DNA of 23,380 nucleotides, taken from an uncultured Oscillospiraceae bacterium. Its GTDB lineage: Bacteria > Bacillota > Clostridia > Oscillospirales > Oscillospiraceae. The stretch is taken from positions 1 to 23,380 of the forward strand of contig CAAGIT010000080.1 of NCBI GenBank assembly GCA_900769995.1, written 5' to 3'. Position 1 is the stretch's first letter. Every line of letters begins with the position of its first letter. The notes below the pieces were generated by a model that worked only from the letters and a program-made list of their open reading frames with translations, made no database searches and was not told the DNA's origin. This document shows positions 1-5,855 of this stretch, in pieces. The translations under genes and the position numbers were made by a program.

Positions 1-70
1 CTCGCCTTACCGTACCTATGTACGCCGACAGGCGAGAGTTGCTTGTCTTTCGAACTTTTTCAACAGTCTC
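1..70. other. Structured intergenic element (possible repeat or RNA)
   Basis: This stretch can fold. An outer 6-bp stem pairs CTCGCC (1-6) with GGCGAG (31-36). Inside it CGTAC (11-15) pairs with GTACG (20-24) around a CTAT loop. A T-rich tail follows at 50-60. The + frame from base 1 stays open to TGA at 100-102, but no start is visible and it runs through the terminator stem, so it is probably not coding. From memory, similar GTAC-CTAT-GTAC and TTTTTCAACAGTCT sequences recur between genes of clostridial gut bacteria; I cannot check that here. It could be the end of an upstream transcript, a small RNA or a dispersed repeat. Confidence 0.35.
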
Positions 71-109
71 TCAGCGTGCCGAAAGGTATTTCGACACGCT
101 GATTTTTTT
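71..109 (+). terminator. Intrinsic terminator of an upstream + strand unit
   Basis: TCAGCGTG (71-78) pairs perfectly with CACGCTGA (95-102). After one mismatch the stem continues with CGAAA (80-84) and TTTCG (89-93) around a GGTA loop. Seven T residues (103-109) follow directly. This is a textbook rho-independent terminator for transcription entering from the left edge. Its gene lies outside the window. Confidence 0.85.
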
Positions 110-145
110 CGGGCATGGCAAGCGATTTGCCATGCCCGAAAAAAA
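103..145. repeat. Perfect 18-bp inverted repeat overlapping the terminator T-run
   Basis: T7-CGGGCATGGCA (103-120) is the exact reverse complement of 128-145, with a 7-base loop at 121-127. Because T residues lead and A residues trail, it reads T-stem-A on both strands and is not itself a standard terminator. It shares its T7 with the preceding terminator, so in RNA or single-stranded DNA the two hairpins compete for those bases. It ends four bases before the -35 box of the next promoter. Confidence 0.8.
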
Positions 146-148
146 TGC

Positions 149-177
149 TTTACTTCATCAGACAAAAGTGTTATAAT
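149..177 (+). promoter_or_regulatory. Sigma-A type promoter for the spt operon
   Basis: A -35 box TTTACT (149-154, 4 of 6 matches) and a perfect -10 box TATAAT (172-177) are separated by 17 bases. A TG at 169-170 gives an extended -10. The expected start near 184 leaves a leader of about 42 bases before the likely TTG start at 226. Confidence 0.8.
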
Positions 178-225
178 TGTTGATATTAAGCAACTTTGAG
201 TTTTATTTGATAGGTGGGAAAAAGC

Positions 226-1398
226 TTGGATATTTTTGCAAAATGCTATGCCAGAAGCATCGCGGATCAGGCGCGTGAGCAGGGATTATACCCCTATTTC
301 CGCGCACTGGAATCCCGTCAGGATGTTGAAGTTATCATGGAGGGCAAACGCCGCATCATGCTCGGCTCGAACAACTATCTCGGTCTGACCACAAACCCGG
401 AGATTATCGAGGCCGGCATCCACGCCATTGAGCAGTTCGGCACGGGCTGTTCCGGCTCCCGTTTTCTCAACGGCACACTGACCATGCATCTGGAGCTGGA
501 GGATGCGCTGGCGAAATTCCTGCGGAAAGAGGGCGTCGTGACCTTCTCCACGGGCTATACATCCAACCTCGGCATCATCGCCTCTCTCGTTTCCAAAAAT
601 GATTACGTCATCTGTGACCGCGAAAACCACGCCTCCATCTATGACGGCTGCAAGCTCAGCTACGGCAAAATGCTCCGCTATCGTCATTCCGATATGGCAA
701 GCCTCGAGCGCAAATTGCAGGAGGTACCCGAAAACTGCGGTGCGCTGATCGTCACCGATGGCGTATTCTCCATGAGCGGCGACATTGCCAAGCTGCCCGA
801 AATCTGCGCCCTTGCCAAAAAATACGGTGCACGGGTCATGGTCGATGACGCGCACGCCCTGGGCGTCATCGGCGAGGGCGGCCGCGGCACGGCAAGCTAC
901 TTCGGCTTGGAGGATCAGGTCGATATTTACATGGGCACGTTCTCAAAATCTCTGGCATCTCTGGGCGGCTATATGGCGGCGGATGCCCGTATTTGCGACT
1001 ATGTGCGGCACGCGGCAAGAGCGCATATTTTCACCGCTTCCATTCCGCCTGCCTGCTGTGCGGTCGCACTGGCGGCTCTGCGCCATTTGGAGGCGCATCC
1101 GGAGCTGGTCGATCATCTGTCTGCCCTGGCGGATTACGGCAGAGAACGCTATCGGGCGTATGACATCCCCATCATCGAGTCCAAAACGCCGATCATCCCG
1201 ATTTATACCTATGACATGATCCGCACCCTGCAGGTGCAGAAGGACATCTACGAGAACGGCGTATATGTCAATGCCGTCCTGCCGCCGGCGTGCGTGCCCG
1301 GCGAATGCCTGTTGCGTACCAGCTTGATGGCGACCCTCACCGAGTCGCTCATCGACGAAGCCGCAGGGATTATGAGTGAGGTGCTGCATCGTGCATAA
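226..1398 (+). CDS. spt: Serine palmitoyltransferase-like alpha-oxoamine synthase
   Basis: PLP-dependent fold-type I enzyme of the alpha-oxoamine synthase family, 390 residues from TTG 226. These enzymes condense an amino acid with an acyl-CoA or acyl-ACP. The sequence resembles bacterial serine palmitoyltransferase more than BioF or Kbl. It has the Schiff-base lysine in GTFSKSLASLGG (K241), the PLP-stacking histidine in ENHAS (H135), the DDAH aspartates near 207-208, an early GLYPYFR motif and a C-terminal PPAC-x-P segment typical of Bacteroides SPT. The TTG at 226 is chosen because AGGTGGG (212-218) sits seven bases upstream. An in-frame GTG at 214 would add four residues but lies inside that ribosome binding site. 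The gene overlaps the following dehydrogenase, suggesting a two-step pathway giving 3-keto-sphinganine or, if cysteate is the substrate, a sulfonolipid precursor. Family assignment is firm; the exact substrate is inferred. Confidence 0.85.
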   Translation: MDIFAKCYARSIADQAREQGLYPYFRALESRQDVEVIMEGKRRIMLGSNNYLGLTTNPEIIEAGIHAIEQFGTGCSGSRFLNGTLTMHLELEDALAKFLRKEGVVTFSTGYTSNLGIIASLVSKNDYVICDRENHASIYDGCKLSYGKMLRYRHSDMASLERKLQEVPENCGALIVTDGVFSMSGDIAKLPEICALAKKYGARVMVDDAHALGVIGEGGRGTASYFGLEDQVDIYMGTFSKSLASLGGYMAADARICDYVRHAARAHIFTASIPPACCAVALAALRHLEAHPELVDHLSALADYGRERYRAYDIPIIESKTPIIPIYTYDMIRTLQVQKDIYENGVYVNAVLPPACVPGECLLRTSLMATLTESLIDEAAGIMSEVLHRA

Positions 1399-2182
1399 GG
1401 TTGCTTTGGTCACCGGCGGCAGCTCCGGCATCGGTTTACATACCGCGCTGGCACTGCATAAGGCCGGCTGCAGGGTCTACTCCCTGAGCCGTCGCCGTGC
1501 AGGTTCGGAGGAGATTTGTCACATTGCCTGTGACGTGACCTCGGAAAGCGCGGTAAACGCGGCAGTCGAACAAATCCTCCGCGAAGCCGGTCGAATTGAT
1601 ATATTGGTCAACAACGCGGGCTTCGGTATCTCGGGTGCGGTCGAATTGACGGACTCGGCGGATGCCAAACGGCAGTTTGAGGTAAATTTCTTCGGCATGG
1701 TCAATGTCTGCAAGGCTGTCTTGCCCCATATGCGGCAGGCAGGTCGCGGTCGGATCGTCAATCTCAGCTCCGTTGCCGCGGCACTTCCCATCCCCTTTCA
1801 GACCTATTATTCCGCCTCCAAAGCGGCGATTAACGCCTATTCTCAGGCACTTTCCAACGAGGTAAAGCCGTTTGGCATCTCGGTCTGCGCCGTCATGCCC
1901 GGCGATATTCGCACCGGCTTTACCGCCGCCCGACAGAAGCAAGCCGACCCTAACGCGGTCTACGGCGGCAGATTGGAACGCTCCCTGCAAAAGATGGAGG
2001 AAGATGAACGAAACGGCATGGAGCCGTCCAAGGCGGGTGCCTGCATCGCCAAGCTTGCCCTGAAAAAGCGGGTCAAGCCGCTGTATGCCCTCCGCTTGGA
2101 TTACAAATGCTTTGTCCTGCTCTCGCGCATCCTGCCGGTGCGGCTGGTCAACGCCATCCTCTACCGGATGTATGCAAAATAG
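1391..2182 (+). CDS. Short-chain dehydrogenase/reductase, possible 3-ketosphinganine reductase
   Basis: Classical SDR of 263 residues. It has the nucleotide-binding TGGSSGIG (8-15), the NNAG motif (74-77), a catalytic serine in NLSS (about 126-127) and the YSASK pair (Y140, K144). Arginines after the second beta strand (SLSRRR) suggest NADPH preference. The chosen GTG at 1391 has GAGG (1378-1381) nine bases upstream and overlaps the spt stop by eight bases. An earlier in-frame GTG at 1376 lies inside that site. Its tight coupling to the SPT-like gene suggests it reduces the 3-keto product to a sphingoid-type base, as KDSR does in eukaryotes and related SDRs are proposed to do in bacteria. Sequence alone cannot exclude another ketone substrate. 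The C-terminal 40 residues (YALRLDYKCFVLLSRILP to the end) are hydrophobic and basic and could touch the membrane. Confidence 0.85.
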   Translation: MHKVALVTGGSSGIGLHTALALHKAGCRVYSLSRRRAGSEEICHIACDVTSESAVNAAVEQILREAGRIDILVNNAGFGISGAVELTDSADAKRQFEVNFFGMVNVCKAVLPHMRQAGRGRIVNLSSVAAALPIPFQTYYSASKAAINAYSQALSNEVKPFGISVCAVMPGDIRTGFTAARQKQADPNAVYGGRLERSLQKMEEDERNGMEPSKAGACIAKLALKKRVKPLYALRLDYKCFVLLSRILPVRLVNAILYRMYAK

Positions 2183-2198
2183 ACTAGGAGGTATGCCT

Positions 2199-2411
2199 GT
2201 GGACATTCCGCTTGGAAAGTATCGGCACTTCAAGGGCAACGAGTACGAGGTTTTATATCTTGCGCGGCACTCGGAGACGTTGGAGGAAATGGTGGTCTAC
2301 CGCGCACTCTATGGCGAGCGCGGTATTTGGGTGCGACCCGCAAAGATGTGGAACGAAACCGTAGAGCGTGACGGCAAAACCTATCAACGTTTTACAAAAA
2401 TCGAAGATTGA
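2199..2411 (+). CDS. DUF1653 family small protein
   Basis: Protein of 70 residues matching the DUF1653 pattern almost end to end: GKYRHFKGNEYEV near the N-terminus, a central MVVYRALYGE and a WVRPAKMWNE segment before the end. The family is a small all-beta domain of unknown function, common in bacteria. GTG 2199 is preferred because AGGAGG (2186-2191) is seven bases upstream. The ATG at 2193 would leave only one base of spacing. It starts 16 bases after the dehydrogenase stop and is the last gene before a terminator, so it is probably cotranscribed with the lipid-like pair. A functional link to that pair is not implied by the family. Confidence 0.85.
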   Translation: MDIPLGKYRHFKGNEYEVLYLARHSETLEEMVVYRALYGERGIWVRPAKMWNETVERDGKTYQRFTKIED

Positions 2412-2417
2412 TGGACA

Positions 2418-2449
2418 AACGGAACGGCCATTGGGTCGTTCCGTTTTTT
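2418..2449 (+). terminator. Intrinsic terminator of the spt-SDR-DUF1653 operon
   Basis: AACGGAACG (2418-2426) pairs with CGTTCCGTT (2437-2445) around a ten-base loop. The T-run extends to 2449. It lies seven bases past the DUF1653 stop. Confidence 0.88.
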
Positions 2450-2461
2450 ATAAAAAACCTC

Positions 2462-2492
2462 GTGACAACCGATACTATGCGATATATAGTAT
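2462..2492 (+). promoter_or_regulatory. padR promoter with overlapping palindromic operator
   Basis: A -35 box GTGACA (2462-2467, 5 of 6) and -10 box TATAGT (2485-2490, 5 of 6) are spaced 17 bases apart. A perfect 7-bp inverted repeat, ATACTAT (2472-2478) and ATAGTAT (2486-2492), covers the spacer and the -10. PadR proteins commonly bind such palindromes in their own promoter, so autorepression is the natural reading. The ribosome binding site AGGAGG (2501-2506) follows. Confidence 0.75.
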
Positions 2493-2513
2493 TATGCAGA
2501 AGGAGGTATGTAA

Positions 2514-2831
2514 ATGGACATCCAACTCAAACGCGGTCTTTTGGAGGTCTGTGTGCTAGCTGCGATCAAAAACACCGATTCCTATGGCTATCAGATCATC
2601 AAGGACATCAGTCCCTATGTCAACATCTCCGAATCCACGCTGTATCCCATCCTGCGCCGCTTGGAAAGTGCTGAGCTTTTGACGGTCTACACGGAGGAGC
2701 ACAACGGCAGACTTCGCAAATACTATCGCATCACCGAGAAAGGCAGAGCACGGCTGGAAGGCTTCCGGGATGAATGGAGGGAGCTGCAATTGATCTATGA
2801 TTTTGTATGCAATGAGGACACAATATGCTGA
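2514..2831 (+). CDS. PadR family transcriptional regulator
   Basis: Protein of 105 residues, the length of short subfamily-2 PadR repressors. The winged-helix domain spans roughly residues 8-85: LLEVCVLAAIK, then GYQIIKDIS, then SESTLYPILRRLE as the recognition helix, followed by the wing RKYYRITEKGR. A short C-terminal helix probably mediates dimerisation. ATG 2514 has AGGAGG seven bases upstream. In Firmicutes this subfamily usually begins a three-gene unit with a DUF1700 membrane protein and a DUF4097 protein. Here the next ATG overlaps the padR stop (ATGCTGA at 2825-2831) but the partners are broken. A palindrome in its promoter suggests autoregulation. What signal it senses is not visible. 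Confidence 0.92.
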   Translation: MDIQLKRGLLEVCVLAAIKNTDSYGYQIIKDISPYVNISESTLYPILRRLESAELLTVYTEEHNGRLRKYYRITEKGRARLEGFRDEWRELQLIYDFVCNEDTIC

Positions 2832-2968
2832 AACATCAAATTTTGGAGGAGTTTCGAGCGGAATTAAGCCCGATGCCCGAGGAGGAGCTTGGCGCGACTC
2901 TGGAATATTACGCCGAGATGATCGTGGAATCGGGCATGACCGATGCGATGCGGGCGAGCTGGATTTGA
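2825..2968 (+). pseudogene. DUF1700 gene remnant (N-terminal 47 codons)
   Basis: The frame opens with an ATG overlapping the padR stop and encodes 47 residues. The first 35-40 fit the start of DUF1700 membrane proteins: an EFRAELSPMPEEEL segment then LEYYAEMI, the family's usual helix around the YY motif. After the GMTD at residues 37-40 the similarity ends and the frame stops at 2966-2968. The usual protein is about 150-200 residues with several membrane helices, none of which remain. The truncated peptide may still be translated by coupling to padR but cannot carry out the normal role. Confidence 0.7.
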
Positions 2969-3129
2969 ACAGTTCCTCGGGCGATATATCGGGAACGCTC
3001 CTGTCGGGAAAAATCTTCGTTGCGCAAACCGGCAGCGGCGATCTCAACTGTCCCGTCTCAATTCCCGACAGCGGGATCTGCGAAATCCGAACCTCCAGCG
3101 GTGACATCAGCTTCCAGATCGTCAAATAG
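2938..3129 (+). pseudogene. DUF4097 gene remnant (C-terminal 63 codons)
   Basis: From about 2938 a different frame resumes and encodes 63 residues ending at TAG 3127-3129. It has the repeated beta pattern of DUF4097 C-termini, seen as SSSGDISG, TGSGDLNC and RTSSGDISF, each in a strand-turn-strand unit. The family is normally about 200-300 residues with an N-terminal membrane anchor; here only the end remains. The frame stays open upstream to 2797 but that part overlaps padR and the DUF1700 remnant and resembles nothing. The two remnants are fused near 2935-2945, so a deletion of perhaps 1 kb removed the sequence between. Confidence 0.7.
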
Positions 3130-3141
3130 TCAGCCGGATAC

Positions 3142-3177
3142 AAAAAACCCGAACTGAGGCAAAGCCCAGTTCGGGTT
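3142..3177 (-). terminator. Terminator in the convergent gap, mainly for the - strand gene
   Basis: AACCCGAACTG (3146-3156) pairs with CAGTTCGGGTT (3167-3177), and an inner GGC/GCC pair closes an AAA loop. On the - strand it is followed by six T residues (complement of 3142-3147), giving a good terminator just past the stop of the small membrane protein gene. On the + strand the tail is only TT, so it would serve the padR unit weakly. Confidence 0.82.
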
Positions 3178-3184
3178 CTGTATA

Positions 3185-3499
3185 TCAGCGGAACCAAACG
3201 AAAATGCAAAACAGCAGGAACAAAAGAATGCCGACCGTAAAATACAAGCCAACCAGCAATGCCGCCTTCAGCGATGCCGACACCAAAAGCTTGGTTTCCC
3301 GCTTCTCCATCTCGCGATATGCCTCCGGATCCTCCTGCATCAACTGCTGACGTTCTATCTCTGCCTGCGATAGAGGCTCGTCACTTTTTCGCTTCTTCGG
3401 CTTTGGTCCTTCCACATACCAAGGCATCCCCGGGATGTTCATCGGCGCTATGGTACGGCCGTCATCGTCATCGTATTGCTTCCGTTCCTTCTTTTTCAT
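3185..3499 (-). CDS. Small hypothetical membrane protein
   Basis: Protein of 104 residues that I cannot assign to a named family. It begins with a basic-acidic stretch (KKKERKQYDDDDGRTIAPM), a proline-rich linker and a charged, probably helical segment around 42-70. It ends with a hydrophobic region at about 71-101, long enough for one or two membrane helices. The DDDDGRTIA motif looks familiar from short membrane proteins of clostridial gut bacteria, from memory only. The start at 3499 is chosen because GGAGGAG stands just upstream; the frame is open to 3544 but without a good site. It follows oppF by 53 bases, separated by a hairpin, so it is probably a weakly expressed end of the opp operon. 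The N-terminus is predicted to face the cytoplasm. Confidence 0.75.
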   Translation of the reverse strand: MKKKERKQYDDDDGRTIAPMNIPGMPWYVEGPKPKKRKSDEPLSQAEIERQQLMQEDPEAYREMEKRETKLLVSASLKAALLVGLYFTVGILLFLLFCIFVWFR

Positions 3500-3513
3500 G
3501 GCTCCTCCTTTGG

Positions 3514-3542
3514 AAAATGGGGAGCGCCGTATGACACTCCCC
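3514..3542 (-). terminator. Hairpin with short T-tail between oppF and the small membrane gene
   Basis: On the - strand a 10-bp stem forms from 3542-3533 and 3528-3519 (GGGGAG with CTCCCC, then pairs including two G-U) around a four-base loop. It is followed by ATTTT only. This fits a weak terminator or attenuator, or a 3' stabiliser for the opp transcript. The ribosome binding site of the small gene lies just past the T-tail. Confidence 0.6.
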
Positions 3543-3552
3543 ATAGATACCG

Positions 3553-4647
3553 TTAATCTTGCTGAATTTGGATCTTGTCCTTCTGATACTGCTTGAGCTG
3601 TTCCTCATTGCCCTTGTTATAAAGATGGCAGCGGACATAGTGAGAAGCGTCGACCCAAGTTTCCTGCGGTGCTTCCTCCTTGCAAATACCCATGCAGTAC
3701 TTGCAGCGGGTATGGAACTTGCAGCCGGAGGGAGGATTCGCCGGAGACGGAATCGAGCCTTCCAGTACAACGCGGTTCATCTTATAGTCGGGATCGGGCA
3801 CGGGAATTGCGGAGAACAGTGCATTCGTATACGGATGCAGCGGATTCGAGAAAATCTTCTCCGTTTCGGCATACTCAACCAAACTGCCCAAATACATAAC
3901 GCCGATCGTGTCGGAGATATGCTCAACGACAGACAGGTCATGGGAGATGAACAGATAGGTCAGGCCGAACTGCTTCTGCAGATCACGCAGCAGATTGATG
4001 ATCTGCGCCTGAATGGAAACATCGAGTGCGGAAACCGGCTCATCGCAGAGGATGAAGTCAGGATTCAGCGCCAAAGCACGGGCAATGCAAATGCGCTGAC
4101 GCTGACCGCCGGAGAACTCATGCGGATAACGATCCTTATGATACTCCGCCAAACCGCAGGCTTCCATAATACGCGTGATATAGTCGTCAAACTCCTCCTT
4201 CGGGACGATGCCGTGCTCACGGACTGCCTCACCGATAATTTCACCGACCGGCAGACGCGGAGAAAGGCTGGAATACGGGTCCTGGAAGATGATCTGGGTC
4301 GCGGGTCTGGTTTTGCGCAATTCGGACTTCGACAGGGAGAAAATCTCCTGACCGTTGAAGTAAACCTCACCGGCTGTCTTATCGTGCAGGCGAAGGATCG
4401 TTCTGCCGATGGTGGACTTGCCGCAGCCGGACTCACCGACCAAGCTCATGGTCGTACCGCGCTTGACAACGAAGGAAACATCGTCAACCGCCTTGACATT
4501 ACCGACCGTGACGCGGAAGAAGCTGGACTTGATCGGGAAATACTTTTTCAGATTCTTAACGACCAGCAGATTATCCGGATCGTTTTCTGCGCCATCAAAA
4601 CGGTTATCCGTGGACGCCTTCTGCTCTAAAACTTTTTCATCAGCCAT
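3553..4647 (-). CDS. oppF: Oligopeptide ABC transporter ATP-binding protein OppF
   Basis: One of two cytoplasmic ATPases powering peptide uptake through OppB-OppC. In the 364-residue protein, Walker A is GESGCGKS (71-78), the signature FSGGQ (178-182), Walker B FILCDE (198-203) and the switch histidine H236. A C-terminal oligopeptide-type domain follows with cysteines at 309, 315, 318, 322 and 340. Such cysteines bind a [4Fe-4S] cluster in some OppD/DppD homologues; whether OppF does here is unknown. The hydrophobic patch KYFPIK after residue 34 is typical of OppF. The start at 4647 is chosen because GGAGG lies nine bases upstream and the ATG overlaps the oppD stop, indicating translational coupling. 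A 25-residue acidic N-terminal extension is longer than usual. Confidence 0.95.
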   Translation of the reverse strand: MADEKVLEQKASTDNRFDGAENDPDNLLVVKNLKKYFPIKSSFFRVTVGNVKAVDDVSFVVKRGTTMSLVGESGCGKSTIGRTILRLHDKTAGEVYFNGQEIFSLSKSELRKTRPATQIIFQDPYSSLSPRLPVGEIIGEAVREHGIVPKEEFDDYITRIMEACGLAEYHKDRYPHEFSGGQRQRICIARALALNPDFILCDEPVSALDVSIQAQIINLLRDLQKQFGLTYLFISHDLSVVEHISDTIGVMYLGSLVEYAETEKIFSNPLHPYTNALFSAIPVPDPDYKMNRVVLEGSIPSPANPPSGCKFHTRCKYCMGICKEEAPQETWVDASHYVRCHLYNKGNEEQLKQYQKDKIQIQQD

Positions 4648-5842
4648 TTTGCAGATCCTCCACACTTACAGATTTGGGATAACCCATGATCTCACCGTCA
4701 TCAATGAAACGATAGCAGGAAACATAATGCGTATCGCTGATCTTAATTTCCGGAGGATACTTGCCGCCACACGCATCACACTGCATTTCGCAGCGGTCGC
4801 GGAAGTAGCAATAGTTCGGCATATCCACAGGATTCGGAACGCTGCCGGGGATGTTATACAGCTCGTCGACCTTCTTGCCGACGACCGGCTTGGACTTCAT
4901 CAGGCCAATCGTGTACGGATGCATCGGATGGTGGAAAATCTCATCCGCAGTGCCCTTTTCGATCACGCGGCCGGCGTACATAACAACAACATAATCCGCC
5001 ATACCGGCAACGACGCCAAGGTCGTGCGTGATAAGCATGATGGAGCTGTTGATCTTGTCCTTCAGGTTCTGGAGCAGGTCAAGGATCTGCGCCTGAATGG
5101 TAACGTCAAGCGCTGTCGTCGGCTCGTCCGCGATAATCAGAGCCGGATTACAAGCTAGTGCGATCGCGATCATGACACGCTGACGCATACCGCCGGAAAG
5201 CTCATGGGGATACATACGATAGACGCCTTCCTTATTGGCAATGCCAACAAGCTCAAGCATTTCCAGCGTACGCGCCTTGATGTCCTCCTTGGACATATCG
5301 GGATTATGCAGCTCAATGACCTCTTCAATCTGCATACCGATACGGAACACCGGATTCAGGCTGGTCATCGGCTCCTGGAAGATCATGGAGATTTTGTTTC
5401 CGCGAAGCTCCTGCATGATCTTGGTCGGTGTGTTTACGATGTTATAGGCATCACCGTTGCCTATATTCAAACGGATCTCGCCGCCGACGGTCTGACCAGT
5501 CGGACGCTGCAAAAGCTGCATGATAGACAGACTGGTAACAGACTTGCCGCAGCCGGACTCACCGACGACACCGACCGTCGAGCATCTCGGCACATCGAAG
5601 GAAATGCCGTCAACCGCGCGGACAATACCGACGTCTGTAAAGAAGTGGGTACAGACGTTTTCCAGCTCCAGAACGTTGTTCGGGTCGCGCATCTTTGTCG
5701 TATAGAGCGCGGGATCCTTGTTGGCATCCGCACGATCATGCTCCAGCTTGTTGGTAATCTTGCGGTTCATCTTTGTGATTCGCCGGGACTCCTTCGCGGA
5801 GATATAGGAGTCACCCCGATTTTTCTTCTTAAACAATGCCAT
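4640..5842 (-). CDS. oppD: Oligopeptide ABC transporter ATP-binding protein OppD
   Basis: Second ATPase of the importer, 400 residues. Walker A GESGCGKS (94-101), Q-loop Q156, signature LSGGM (215-219), Walker B LIIADE (235-240) and H273 are all intact, so it should hydrolyse ATP. The C-terminal peptide-transporter domain carries cysteines at 345, 351, 355, 358 and 376, in a spacing compatible with the iron-sulfur cluster reported in some OppD proteins. The N-terminus has about 50 extra, mostly basic residues before the ATPase fold. AGGAGG precedes the ATG and merges with the oppC stop (TAAGGAGG), leaving only 13 bases between the genes. Together with OppF it should form an asymmetric ATPase pair. 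Confidence 0.95.
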   Translation of the reverse strand: MALFKKKNRGDSYISAKESRRITKMNRKITNKLEHDRADANKDPALYTTKMRDPNNVLELENVCTHFFTDVGIVRAVDGISFDVPRCSTVGVVGESGCGKSVTSLSIMQLLQRPTGQTVGGEIRLNIGNGDAYNIVNTPTKIMQELRGNKISMIFQEPMTSLNPVFRIGMQIEEVIELHNPDMSKEDIKARTLEMLELVGIANKEGVYRMYPHELSGGMRQRVMIAIALACNPALIIADEPTTALDVTIQAQILDLLQNLKDKINSSIMLITHDLGVVAGMADYVVVMYAGRVIEKGTADEIFHHPMHPYTIGLMKSKPVVGKKVDELYNIPGSVPNPVDMPNYCYFRDRCEMQCDACGGKYPPEIKISDTHYVSCYRFIDDGEIMGYPKSVSVEDLQNG

Positions 5843-5855
5843 TCGGAATACCTCC

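Noticed and set aside
103..145. Inverted repeat considered as a bidirectional terminator
   Set aside because: It reads T7-stem-A7 on both strands, so neither direction has a T-run after the stem.
2797..2937. Upstream part of the 110-codon frame ending at 3129, as a real gene start
   Set aside because: It overlaps padR and the DUF1700 remnant, resembles nothing, and its composition is that of a shifted frame; only the part from about 2938 looks like protein.
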